A DNA stretch of 64,000 nt. It comes from Bog-473 sp963742035 (GTDB lineage Bacteria; Actinomycetota; Acidimicrobiia; Acidimicrobiales; RAAP-2). Shown piece after piece: positions 1 to 8,187 of this stretch. Location: assembly GCA_963742035.1 (NCBI GenBank), contig CAVUKH010000001.1:682001-746000 (forward strand). The letters run 5' to 3'. Below the pieces are notes generated by a model. The model searched no databases, was not told the DNA's origin, and worked only from the letters and a program-made list of their open reading frames with translations. The position numbers and the translations under genes were made by a program. The stretch's first letter is position 1. Each line of letters starts with the position of its first letter.

Positions 1-2
1 TG

Positions 3-668
3 ACCACCTCGGCGGGGAATCCCGCCAGGTACACCCCGCAGCTGCATGACGCCGGGATCACCGTCTTCCACGTCGTCCCGTCGATGCGAGCCGCGCAGAA
101 GGCCGTGGATGCCGGGGTCGATGGGCTGGTCGTCGAGGGTGGCGAAGGGGGAGGATTCAAGAGCACAAGGCCGGTCTCGACGATGGTCTTGTTGCCGCAG
201 ATCTGCCATGCCTTCGACCTCCCGGTGGTCGCGGCTGGTGGGATCGTCGACGGCCTTTCCATGGCTGCCGCCTTCGCGTTGGGTGCCGAAGGCGTCCAGA
301 TGGGAACGCGTATGGTCAGCGCCGCGGAATCCCCCGTGCACGACAATTACAAGCGGTTGATCACTGATGCCGACGCCACCGACACGGTGATGTTGAGTGC
401 CCACTCCAGCCCGGCCTACCGCGTCATGCGAACCCCTTTCAGCGAGAGCCTCGAGCAGGAACACTCGGTAGTCATGGGCCGAACTGTCGGCATGGAGGGG
501 ATCTTGAAGCTCTATTTCCAGGGCGACCTCGGTGCCGCCTTCGCCTTCGGAGGTCAAGCGGCGGGTCGTGTCACGGGTGTCCTTCCGGTCCGCCAGATCG
601 TGCATCAGACCATCAGGGAGTTCTACTCAGTGGTGCACGAGCTGGGGCGATTTCTCCCTCCCGATTGA
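3..668 (+). CDS. Nitronate monooxygenase (2-nitropropane dioxygenase family), 5' truncated by the window
   Basis: The reading frame is open from the first bases of the window, so the N-terminus lies outside; about 221 residues are visible. The family is FMN-dependent and oxidises nitronates such as propionate 3-nitronate, and some members act as enoyl-ACP reductases (FabK type). The TIM-barrel C-terminal half is recognisable: a glycine-rich GLVVEGGEGGG strand and loop, then PVVAAGGIVDG and GAEGVQMGTRM, which are the FMN phosphate-binding strands of this family. It ends in a helical tail. An aldo/keto reductase follows 72 bases downstream on the same strand, so the two may be co-transcribed. 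The exact substrate cannot be told from this fragment. Confidence 0.85.
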   Translation, partial: TTSAGNPARYTPQLHDAGITVFHVVPSMRAAQKAVDAGVDGLVVEGGEGGGFKSTRPVSTMVLLPQICHAFDLPVVAAGGIVDGLSMAAAFALGAEGVQMGTRMVSAAESPVHDNYKRLITDADATDTVMLSAHSSPAYRVMRTPFSESLEQEHSVVMGRTVGMEGILKLYFQGDLGAAFAFGGQAAGRVTGVLPVRQIVHQTIREFYSVVHELGRFLPPD

Positions 669-740
669 GGCAGCGCGAAATTCAACACGGTGACACTCCC
701 GCGGGCGCGTTCGGAGCACGAGACGAAAGGAAAGCACGCA

Positions 741-1727
741 ATGAAGCACATCACGCTCGGAACTCTTGACGTCGGCCGGATCGGCCTGGGCGCCATGGGC
801 ATGTCCACCGCCTTTACGGGAGCGGGCACCGATGACGCTGAGTCCATTCGGACGATCCACCGTGCCCTCGATCTGGGTGTCACCCTCCTCGACACGGCGG
901 AGATCTACGGTCCGTTCACCAACGAGGAACTTGTCGGGCAGGCCATCAAAGATCGTCGTCACCAGGTGGTGCTGGCGACGAAGTTCGGGATGATCTCGCA
1001 CGCGGGGGATGGCCCGGGCCATCTCGACAGCAGCCCGGCCAATGTGCGCACCGCGCTCGAGGGCTCATTGCGGCGTCTCGCCACGGACCACGTCGACTTG
1101 TACTACCAGCATCGAGTGGATCCGACTACCCCCATTGAGGACACGGTGGGTGCCCTGGCTGAGCTGGTGCAAGAGGGCAAGGTCCGTCATATCGGTCTCT
1201 CGGAGGCATGGGTCGGGACGATTCGCCGAGCCCACGCCGTGCATCCGGTCACTGCCCTGCAGTCGGAGTACTCATTGTTCACCCGTGATCAAGAAGTTGA
1301 AGTGCTTCCGCTCTTGCGGGAGCTGGGTATCGGCTTCGTCGCCTATTCGCCGCTCGGAAGAGGGATGCTGACGGGGAAGATTCGTTCGTTGGACGAGATG
1401 GACGACAGCGATTTCCGGAAATCCAATCCGCGCTTCATGGGCGAGAACTTCCAGCGGAATCAGCGCCTGGTCGACGAGGTCGAACGTGTCGCCGCGGAAG
1501 TCGAAGCGACGCCGGGTCAGGTCGCCCTGGCCTGGCTCCTCTCGAAGGGAGACGACATCGCCCCGATTCCCGGCACCAAGCACGTCGCCAGAGTTGAAGA
1601 GAACGTCGCCGCAGATGGTCTCGACCTCAGTGCTGAGCAGATCGACAGGCTGGACCAGCTGCCCCCTGCTGCCGGCGAGCACCACAATGAGCAGCAGATG
1701 GGGATGATCGAACGGTCAGGGAGGTGA
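741..1727 (+). CDS. Aldo/keto reductase
   Basis: A 328-residue NAD(P)H-dependent oxidoreductase of the AKR superfamily (YajO/YhdN-like), expected to reduce carbonyl compounds in the cytoplasm. The catalytic tetrad is complete: Asp51 and Tyr56 in LLDTAEIYG, Lys81 in VVLATKFG and His124 in YYQHRVDP. The cofactor-binding C-terminal region includes PIPGTKH. The start is the ATG preceded by GAAAGGAAAG; an in-frame GTG-type start 17 codons upstream would add a basic tail that lacks a ribosome site. It follows the nitronate monooxygenase gene on the same strand and converges with the Maf fusion gene. The physiological substrate is not evident. Confidence 0.92.
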   Translation: MKHITLGTLDVGRIGLGAMGMSTAFTGAGTDDAESIRTIHRALDLGVTLLDTAEIYGPFTNEELVGQAIKDRRHQVVLATKFGMISHAGDGPGHLDSSPANVRTALEGSLRRLATDHVDLYYQHRVDPTTPIEDTVGALAELVQEGKVRHIGLSEAWVGTIRRAHAVHPVTALQSEYSLFTRDQEVEVLPLLRELGIGFVAYSPLGRGMLTGKIRSLDEMDDSDFRKSNPRFMGENFQRNQRLVDEVERVAAEVEATPGQVALAWLLSKGDDIAPIPGTKHVARVEENVAADGLDLSAEQIDRLDQLPPAAGEHHNEQQMGMIERSGR

Positions 1728-1755
1728 CATCGACAAAGAAGAGCGCGAGCACTCC

Positions 1756-2610
1756 CTACTTCCGATCTTGCCGCCACAGGTCGGCGACCTGGACGCCCAC
1801 CTCGAACAGCATCTCGCGCAGGTCCGGCAACGAAAGCCCGAGGACGTTGCTCGGGCTGCCGTGCACCGCCTCGACGAAGGGCCCTGAGAGTCCCTCGATG
1901 CTGAACGCCCCGGCCAACGAAAGTGGTTCATCGGTGGCCGCGTAGGCGCTGAGCTCAGTTTCGCTGGGGACGCCGAACTGCACCACAGAGCTGGCGAGCC
2001 GATTGACCCGATGGCCGGTTGAGGTCTCAATGAGGCAATGGCCGGTGTGCAGCGTGGCCTGCCTCCCAGAGAGTCGCCTCCATACGTGCACCACCTCGGC
2101 ACCCGAGGCAGGTTTGCCGAGGGCCTCGCCGTCGAACTCGAGCATGGAATCACAGCCAATGACCAGGCCCTCTCCGCAGTGGTCCGCGACGGCCAGGGCT
2201 TTGCGTTCGGCCAGAACCTCAACTGCTTGCGCGGGGGTGAAGGTGAGGCCGTCGAACTCCTCGCTGACGCCGCTGACGACCACCTCGGGGTCGAAGCCGG
2301 CATCGCGCAGAACGGACAGACGGGAGAGTGAGCCGGAAGCGAGGATGAGCCGTGGGGATCGGGTGGCCATGGGGTCACCCGACCGAGTCTCTGGTGAGCC
2401 GGCCCTCCATGCGCCCGCCGGCGGGGTGCGCATCCCCGTGATCTCGGCGTCCGGCCGTGCGGCCTCGGCGGACATGATGTCGTTGCAGAGTTCGACGCAC
2501 TCATTGCAGATAAAGGCGTCCGGCCCGGCTACGAGTTTCGTGACTCTGTCCTGCGCCTTCCCGCAGAACGAGCACGTGGGGGGAGCGTTCCACATCTGGA
2601 GTTTGGCCAT
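1756..2610 (-). CDS. ClpX-type C4 zinc finger fused to a Maf-family nucleotide pyrophosphatase
   Basis: A 284-residue protein with two recognisable parts. Residues 10-46 copy the zinc-binding domain of ClpX, with CSFCGK then ICNECVELCNDI, giving Cys13, Cys16, Cys35 and Cys38. After a low-complexity linker (about 47-80) comes a complete Maf/YhdE-like domain: RLILASGS for the N-terminal nucleotide-binding loop, EEFDG, VIGCDSM and LGKP. Maf proteins hydrolyse non-canonical or canonical NTPs to NMPs; the ClpX domain is normally a dimerisation and adaptor or substrate dock on the Clp unfoldase. The start is well supported by GAAGGGAGTACCG before ATG. An internal ATG at residue 81 (position 2370) could give a free Maf, but no stop separates the parts. 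Role of the fusion is unknown. Confidence 0.85.
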   Translation of the reverse strand: MAKLQMWNAPPTCSFCGKAQDRVTKLVAGPDAFICNECVELCNDIMSAEAARPDAEITGMRTPPAGAWRAGSPETRSGDPMATRSPRLILASGSLSRLSVLRDAGFDPEVVVSGVSEEFDGLTFTPAQAVEVLAERKALAVADHCGEGLVIGCDSMLEFDGEALGKPASGAEVVHVWRRLSGRQATLHTGHCLIETSTGHRVNRLASSVVQFGVPSETELSAYAATDEPLSLAGAFSIEGLSGPFVEAVHGSPSNVLGLSLPDLREMLFEVGVQVADLWRQDRK

Positions 2611-2732
2611 CGGTACTCCCTTCGCGTGCTGTCTGCTGCGGCAAGGCTAGAAGAAGTTCGTGCCTGCTTCACCGACTCCGGAAGCAACGGCCGAGCTGCT
2701 CCAACGGGCGCATCACACGGTGAAGCCCTCCA

Positions 2733-4223
2733 TCACTGCCCGAGGGCCGGACCGAGCATGGCGGCAGCGAACCGGAACGCCCCCGACGAGTACACATCGC
2801 ACACGCTGAACAAGTTCTCCACCGCAACGATCCCGTCGGGGCAGAAATGCACGCCGTCGGGTGACCTCACCACATTTGTGCCGGACGGTCCGGTGCACGG
2901 TTCGATCGGGAGACAGGGCAGTGTCTTGGTGAACTGACCGTTCGACGACACGGACTGGCCAGCGTCGTCATAGAGAACGCCCGAATTGCTTGCCGCGAGC
3001 GATGCGTAAATCTGGTTGAGGAAGTTGATGTTCGCGGTGAGGCTCGTCGAAGCGTCCGGGGGTGCGCCGATCAGAACCACCGGGATCCCGTCGCTCCGAA
3101 AGAGAGTGATGGCTGTCTGGGCGTCATTCTGGTACTTCTCGTAGTAGGCGGCGGTGCCCTTCGTGTACCCCGCCATGCACGGCGTTTGGTTGTCCCCCGA
3201 AAACTCGATCACGGCCACGGCCGGATGCAGAGTCGCCACATCGCTCGCCATGTCCCCGAGGTCGTCACAGATGGCCGCACCACCAAAGGCTCGCAACAGC
3301 GTGAGTGATCCGGATGAACCGGCCAGGTACTCGAAGTCCTGGGCCGCTTCCATGCCAAGCGAGTCGCCATAGAGGGCGATGATTTTGGAGATTGCGCCGA
3401 AGAACCCGGCGTCGCCGAAGGTGAACACGCGTCCTTCGGCGGTCGGGAGCCAATAGCCACCGGCATCCGAACTTGCGGCCATGCCGACCACCGGTTCGCC
3501 GGGGACCTCACCGCCGGCGGAGCCGTAGAACCGAGCATCGCCGTACGCGAAAACACCGCCGTCGGCAGCCACGAGCCAGTAGCCATCACCGTCAGAGGCG
3601 GCCGCCATGCCGACCACTGGCTCACTGAGGTCGATCCCGCCGGTCGAGCCGTAGAACCGAGCATCGCCATATGCGAAGACGCCGCCGTCGGCAGCCACGA
3701 GCCAGTACCCGTCACCATCGGGAGTGGCGGCCATGCCGACCACCGGCTTGCTGAGGACGATCCCGCCGGTCGAGCCGTAGAACCGTGCATCGCCGTAGCC
3801 GAAGACCCCGCCGTCTGCGCTCACCAACCAATAGCCCTCGCCGTCGGGTGTCGCCTCCATACCGACCACGGGCCTGTTGAGGTACAGGTTGACCGCCGAT
3901 CCGTCGTAGTGGGCATCGCCATAGGCATAGACCCCACCGTCCGCGCTGACCAACCAATAGCCCCCACCGTCGTGTGTCGCCGCCATGCCGACGACGGGCT
4001 GGTTCAGGTGCAGATTGACCGCCGAGCCGTAGAATTGCGCGCCGCCGTACGAAAAGACACCGCCGTCAGAGGCCACGAGCCAGTACCCAGCGTCGTCGGG
4101 CGTGGCCGCCATGCCGACAATGGGTGCATGCAGGGCTGCAGCTGCGGACGAGCCGCCCGTGGCCGCGACCACCGTGAGCGTCGACATGGTGAGAACAGCA
4201 ACCACCACAAGTCGGCCGAGCAC
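2733..4223 (-). CDS. Secreted 42-residue-repeat protein with C-terminal SGNH-like hydrolase domain
   Basis: The 496-residue product begins with a signal peptide (hydrophobic core VVVAVLTMSTLTVVA, then small residues). Six consecutive 42-residue repeats follow, each with the core PVVGMAATPD, GYWLVASDGGVFSYG and an FYGS turn. From about residue 285 the chain becomes an SGNH/GDSL-like hydrolase: IALYGDSLGMEAA carries the nucleophile Ser, and SPDGVHFCPDG near the end carries the Asp-x-x-His pair. Two cysteines sit in CLPIEPC. SGNH enzymes usually cut acyl esters on sugars or lipids, so an extracellular esterase or deacylase displayed on a repeat scaffold is inferred. The same repeat recurs at 37.6-41.4 kb. 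The gene is intact, unlike two of those relatives. Confidence 0.85.
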   Translation of the reverse strand: MLGRLVVVAVLTMSTLTVVAATGGSSAAAALHAPIVGMAATPDDAGYWLVASDGGVFSYGGAQFYGSAVNLHLNQPVVGMAATHDGGGYWLVSADGGVYAYGDAHYDGSAVNLYLNRPVVGMEATPDGEGYWLVSADGGVFGYGDARFYGSTGGIVLSKPVVGMAATPDGDGYWLVAADGGVFAYGDARFYGSTGGIDLSEPVVGMAAASDGDGYWLVAADGGVFAYGDARFYGSAGGEVPGEPVVGMAASSDAGGYWLPTAEGRVFTFGDAGFFGAISKIIALYGDSLGMEAAQDFEYLAGSSGSLTLLRAFGGAAICDDLGDMASDVATLHPAVAVIEFSGDNQTPCMAGYTKGTAAYYEKYQNDAQTAITLFRSDGIPVVLIGAPPDASTSLTANINFLNQIYASLAASNSGVLYDDAGQSVSSNGQFTKTLPCLPIEPCTGPSGTNVVRSPDGVHFCPDGIVAVENLFSVCDVYSSGAFRFAAAMLGPALGQ

Positions 4224-4368
4224 CGCCGCAGTATAGGTAGCGCTTTCCGCATCGATCCCACGCTGGGAGCACGGGTCATCTCTGGCAGATGGAGGGATGG
4301 TGAGAGCTGGTCTGTGCCTCTACAGATGCCTGGTCGATTGATATCGATTCGAGGGCTAGCTTCTCTTC

Positions 4369-4950
4369 GTGCGAGTCCTCTTAGTGGCCCCGCCCGGTGC
4401 CGGAAAAGGCACGCAGGCGGAGAAGCTCGCCGTTCACTATGGCATCACTCACATATCGAGTGGGGACGTGCTCCGTCAGCAGATTGCGGAGCATTCAGAG
4501 ATCGGGAGAAAGGTTGCCGACTCTGTCCGGCGGGGCGATCTCGTCCCTGACGACCTGATTCTCGACCTCCTGGCAGCACCGTTGGTTGAGGCGGCCAAGC
4601 GTGGTGGCTACGTGTTGGACGGGTTTCCGCGCAACCTTCGTCAGGCCGAAGCCGCGTACCGCGCTGCGAGAGAAGTCAAAACCATCGAGCTCCAGGCGGT
4701 GGTGCACCTCGACGTTCCTCGAGAGGAACTCGAACGGCGGTTACGCATCCGGGACAAGCAGGAGGGGCGGATCGACGACGCAGAGGACGTCGTGGCGCAC
4801 CGGCTCGAGGTGTTCGTTGCCGAAACCGAGCCGATGTTGAGTTTCTATCGTCATCGCGGGATAGTACTGACCGTCGACGGCGACCAAGGCGTCGAAGCGG
4901 TGTTCGCGCAGATCGTGGAGGGACTCCATCGTCTCCATCTTGATGAGTGA
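4369..4950 (+). CDS. adk: Adenylate kinase, short form
   Basis: A 193-residue nucleoside monophosphate kinase converting ATP and AMP to two ADP. The P-loop is APPGAGKGT at residues 7-15 and the NMP-binding motif reads GYVLDGFPRN. The LID region is the short bacterial type without the zinc-binding insertion, and DxxxxRL-type arginines are seen in RLRIRDKQEGRIDD. The first P-loop residue is Ala where Gly is usual. The start is GTG. It stands alone, convergent with the PQQ-propeller gene, not in a ribosomal-protein operon where the housekeeping adk of actinobacteria normally lies. It is therefore probably a second copy or a relative with altered preference. Confidence 0.85.
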   Translation: MRVLLVAPPGAGKGTQAEKLAVHYGITHISSGDVLRQQIAEHSEIGRKVADSVRRGDLVPDDLILDLLAAPLVEAAKRGGYVLDGFPRNLRQAEAAYRAAREVKTIELQAVVHLDVPREELERRLRIRDKQEGRIDDAEDVVAHRLEVFVAETEPMLSFYRHRGIVLTVDGDQGVEAVFAQIVEGLHRLHLDE

Positions 4951-4981
4951 CGTGCTCCAAGGCCCAGTCCCGGGCGACGCG

Positions 4982-6541
4982 CTACGACGTCGTCGTCGGG
5001 AGACGGAGGGCGAGCACCTCGGGGGGATGCGTACCCCCGATCGGGATCACGACGAGGTTGCCGGCAATCGACAACCAGCCGTTCACGGGGCCTGGCAACG
5101 CATGCACCCACACAATGCGCCCGGTCGTCCGGTTGATCGCCACCAAGCTTCCTTGGTCTGTGGCGGTCAACACGAGGTCGTTCACCACTGTGGCGGCTCC
5201 GGTGGGGTCGCCGGGCACTTTGGTGTCCCACACGATCCTTCCCGTCGCTCCGTTCAGGGCAACCACGTCACCCGGATACGTTCCTATCTTGCCGCCGAAA
5301 TAGGCCGTCATGTCGGGATACAGGGTGTCGGGAGCGTTCAAGGTGGCCACGTAGACCATCCCATCCGCTGAGGCGGGAGGGGTCAGTACGCCCCCGAAGG
5401 TGCCCGGCAGCACCACGGTGGGCCCAGCGAGCACGCGCAGCTCGCCGTTGTGGTGCAGACCCACAAGGGTATGCCACAGGAGGCGCCCCGAACCCGGGTT
5501 GAGGCCCACGACAAGTCCGCTCTTGCCGGTCCCGACGACGACGTGTCGATCAGAGTGCGGGATGTCCACGATCATGGTGTGAACAAAGTCGCGATCGAAG
5601 ATGTCATGGGATGTGGCCTGGTGGTACCACTCCAGACGGCCGTTACGGAGAGTGAGCGCCACGGTGGAGTCGGTGTAGAGGTTTGGGCCGGGCCGGCTCG
5701 TACCGTTCGGAAATTGTGTCGTCCCTGGGAACGGAGCGGGGTTCGCCGTACCCCAGTAGACCCGGTTGGCGGCCTGGTCGATTGAGGGTGGATACCAGGC
5801 GCCCCCTCCGGAGTTGACGGACGGATTGCCCCAAAGGTCCGGAGAGGCCACCGTGTCGAAGGACCAGGCGGTCTTGCCTGTGGAGGCGTGCAGCGCGAAC
5901 AGCCAACCTCGGTCGCCCCCCTTGTAGATCCCACCGAGACCCACCGGCACGGTTGCCATGAGGACCAGACCGTCGACGACCGTCGGTTGAATGTCCACGC
6001 CCTCCGTGGCGGTACCTGTCAGCCGGCGGTTCCAGAGCACACGACCAGTGGTCGAACTGAGCGCGGCCACGCCGTCGTTGGTGGCTGCGAAGACCTTGCC
6101 CCATCCGACCGCCACGCCATTGGGTCCGATGGAGAATCCCAAGGCGGCGCTGCGCCAGATCACGCGTCCACTCGATCGATCGATGCTCGCCACCGATCCG
6201 CTGTTGTCCTCCACATAGATCCGGTCACCCATGATGATCGGAGCAGTAGTGAGTGCGCCGTTCATGGGGACGGACCAAGCAGTCAGCAGCTTGGAAATCG
6301 ACCGCGCGGTAACGGGTGAATTACCGGCGTCCCGAGTGTTGTCGTAATCGTGTCCGGGCAGCGGCCATTGGCCGGAGCCGGCTGCACGGACTTGGGCCGG
6401 GGCACCGCTGTACGAATCGTTCCCCGATCCACCCGGGGCGGCACCGGCGGCAATCGATCCGGCGACGCCGAGCGCACCGAGAGCCATGACCGTAGCGAAA
6501 GCCATGACCGCACTGACCCGCGGGGCGATTCGCGCTGTCAT
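4982..6541 (-). CDS. Secreted PQQ-type beta-propeller protein
   Basis: A 519-residue protein with an N-terminal signal sequence (MAFATVMALGALGVAGSIAAGAA) and at least seven tryptophan-docking-type blades, each with a G-x-V-x-W core such as SSGRVIWRS, TTGRVLWNR, STGKTAWSFD, GSGRLLWHT, ATGRIVWDT and TTGRIVWVH. The stretch around SPDLWGNPSVNSGGG and the HDIFDRDF segment resemble the active-site region of quinoprotein (polyvinyl-)alcohol dehydrogenases. It may therefore be an extracytoplasmic PQQ-dependent dehydrogenase, but no cytochrome c domain (CxxCH) is present, so a non-catalytic propeller remains possible. It stands alone and converges with adk. Confidence 0.8.
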   Translation of the reverse strand: MTARIAPRVSAVMAFATVMALGALGVAGSIAAGAAPGGSGNDSYSGAPAQVRAAGSGQWPLPGHDYDNTRDAGNSPVTARSISKLLTAWSVPMNGALTTAPIIMGDRIYVEDNSGSVASIDRSSGRVIWRSAALGFSIGPNGVAVGWGKVFAATNDGVAALSSTTGRVLWNRRLTGTATEGVDIQPTVVDGLVLMATVPVGLGGIYKGGDRGWLFALHASTGKTAWSFDTVASPDLWGNPSVNSGGGAWYPPSIDQAANRVYWGTANPAPFPGTTQFPNGTSRPGPNLYTDSTVALTLRNGRLEWYHQATSHDIFDRDFVHTMIVDIPHSDRHVVVGTGKSGLVVGLNPGSGRLLWHTLVGLHHNGELRVLAGPTVVLPGTFGGVLTPPASADGMVYVATLNAPDTLYPDMTAYFGGKIGTYPGDVVALNGATGRIVWDTKVPGDPTGAATVVNDLVLTATDQGSLVAINRTTGRIVWVHALPGPVNGWLSIAGNLVVIPIGGTHPPEVLALRLPTTTS

Positions 6542-6742
6542 CTCAGCAACCTAATCCGAGCACAGGCATGAAGCTCAGACCGTGGGAACTGGAATGGGAT
6601 CCGCCTGTTCGGCTTGACAAGCCTTCCACCGAGCGAGACCGACTGCGGCGCGTCTGTGACCGGCGACGTGTGCCACCTTCTCCGATCGGGCCACGGACTC
6701 CTCGCGGATGCGGGACGGGACCAGAGCACGCCGGCCCGCGGG

Positions 6743-7357
6743 TCAGCGTTTTATGCCGATGCTCTTGCCCTCCGTGTATCGAATCGGCTCTTCCAACGTG
6801 TCGACCAAGAATCGATCTCGATCGCCCCGGTCCCACGCCTCTCTCAGGCCTGGTGCCGCCAGGTCGAAATCAGGTCGGACCTGTTGGAACACGCCCCGGA
6901 GGTCCACGTGCAACTCCGCCATGGTGGGGCGCCCCCAGTACCAGTAGCCGTTGTAGATCTTGAAGATTTTGAGCTGCGGTCCGAGGACGAACGTGTGCGG
7001 AATCATCGGATCGTGAGGTTCATCCGTGTACTCCTGAATATCGAGATCCTTTTGAACCACTCGATCCGGATCCGATAGGAACGGCCAGGTCGCACCCAAC
7101 GCATCGCGGAATTCGTTGATGTTGAGCTGATTGTCGGTCGAGATCACCACCAAGCGCGTGTAACCGTTCTTGAACTGCGGATAGGCCTCGACGAACTGTC
7201 GAAGGAACTGATGCTCCTTGGGGTCGTAACTTCCACGGGAGAGATGGAGGACCATGACATTGCCCCCCTGAAGCTCCGACAGCGACCGCCTCTTGCCCGC
7301 TTGATCGACGAGCTCAAAGTCAGGAAAGAGTGCACCGTCACGGATGTCTGTACGCAT
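6743..7357 (-). CDS. Redoxin-fold protein lacking the peroxidatic cysteine
   Basis: A 204-residue thioredoxin-fold protein of the AhpC/TSA redoxin group. The start is the ATG directly after a strong GGAGGTCAC site; a longer frame upstream has no such signal. The fold shows FPDFELVDQAGKRRSLSEL, VMVLHLSRG, TRLVVISTDN, WPFLSDPDRVVQKDLDIQEY and MIPHTFVLGP. At the active-site position, where relatives have Arg-Gly-x-Trp/Tyr-Cys-Pro, this protein reads RGSYDPKEHQ, so the catalytic Cys is Asp45 and no cysteine is near. Peroxidase activity is therefore unlikely. A regulatory or substrate-binding role is possible but not shown. It is transcribed away from the GntR operon. Confidence 0.8.
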   Translation of the reverse strand: MRTDIRDGALFPDFELVDQAGKRRSLSELQGGNVMVLHLSRGSYDPKEHQFLRQFVEAYPQFKNGYTRLVVISTDNQLNINEFRDALGATWPFLSDPDRVVQKDLDIQEYTDEPHDPMIPHTFVLGPQLKIFKIYNGYWYWGRPTMAELHVDLRGVFQQVRPDFDLAAPGLREAWDRGDRDRFLVDTLEEPIRYTEGKSIGIKR

Positions 7358-7749
7358 GTGACCTCCAAACAGGTAGTGATCCAACAGTCTGACTGCGGAC
7401 TTCATCTGATCACAGGGGAGGTCGTGGAGGCTTCGGCAGAGGGTGTGCCGCAAGCGACTTCGAGGGTAAGGGACCACCAACGTGGCAGGTTGCCTTCGAG
7501 GAGCCTGGGTGTCGTGGGTCTCCGGTTCGGCCCGCGATCGCACGCGGTCTTCCGTCGTGCTCTCGGCTCGTTGGGCCGTGGGGGCGCGTCCGGTCACCTC
7601 TCACGGTTCCAGCGGCGAGCTCCCGACGAGCTTCTCGACGCGCACGCCTCCGTGACGCCGCGTCAGCTCCGACGTGGCCAAGCAGATCGAACGCTCGGGA
7701 GCACTGCTGCGCTTCTTCGGGGCGACCTCACCGACCTCGCCGCCTGAGG
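7358..7749. other. Gene-less stretch between divergent genes
   Basis: About 390 bases between the redoxin gene and the GntR promoter. Open frames here are not protein-like on either strand. Nothing recognisable was seen apart from the GGAGGT ribosome site of the redoxin gene at its left edge. Confidence 0.5.
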
Positions 7750-7778
7750 TTGCAAGTGTACTAACTTACTAGTACATT
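7750..7778 (+). promoter_or_regulatory. Promoter of the GntR-ABC operon with embedded operator
   Basis: A near-consensus promoter: TTGCAA at 7750-7755, a 17-base spacer and TACATT at 7773-7778, seven bases before the GTG start, which implies a leaderless or nearly leaderless mRNA. The spacer contains a perfect inverted repeat GTACTA-N6-TAGTAC at 7758-7775, the type of site bound by YtrA-subfamily GntR repressors. It overlaps the -10 box, so autorepression is the likely mode. Confidence 0.75.
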
Positions 7779-7785
7779 GGGATAG

Positions 7786-8187
7786 GTGGACTCCGAGCCG
7801 ACGATTCAGTTTCGACTGGATCGAAAGTCCGGCGTGCCGGCCTATCGGCAGGTCGTCGACCAGGTCCGCCAGGCGCTTCGCCTGGGCTCGCTGCGACCCG
7901 GAGACCGCCTGCCTACCGTGCGCGACGTGGTCAAACAGATCGCCATCAACCCCAACACGGTCCACCGGGCCTACCGGGACCTCGAAGCACAGGGACTGAC
8001 GGAGGGCCGACCGGGGAGCGGCACGTACATCAGGCGCTCGCTTTCCCGAGTGCCGCACGAGCAGCCGCAACTCCAGCGCCAACTGGAGAGGTGGATGCGC
8101 ACCGCCCGCACTGCCGGCCTCGGCGATGAAGCAATCGCTGCGCTGGTCGCGGAAGCCACCGAGTCTTCGAAGAAAGAGGAGTCATGA
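7786..8187 (+). CDS. GntR-family transcriptional regulator, YtrA subfamily
   Basis: A 133-residue regulator. Residues 15-75 form the winged helix-turn-helix typical of GntR proteins (GVPAYRQVVDQVRQAL, LRPGDRLPTVRDV, INPNTVHRAYRDLEAQGL, GRPGSGTYI). The remaining short helical tail, without a large effector domain, defines the YtrA subfamily, which usually controls a linked ABC transporter. It fits: the stop codon overlaps the ABC ATPase start in ATGA, and a palindromic operator lies in its own promoter. The GTG start is chosen because the -10 box sits at the spacing for a leaderless transcript. The inducer is unknown; relatives respond to cell-envelope antibiotics or stress. Confidence 0.9.
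   Translation: MDSEPTIQFRLDRKSGVPAYRQVVDQVRQALRLGSLRPGDRLPTVRDVVKQIAINPNTVHRAYRDLEAQGLTEGRPGSGTYIRRSLSRVPHEQPQLQRQLERWMRTARTAGLGDEAIAALVAEATESSKKEES

Noticed and set aside
7211..7747. A plus-strand frame of about 178 codons before the GntR gene
   Set aside because: It overlaps the redoxin gene antisense, has no ribosome site and runs through the region expected to hold promoters.
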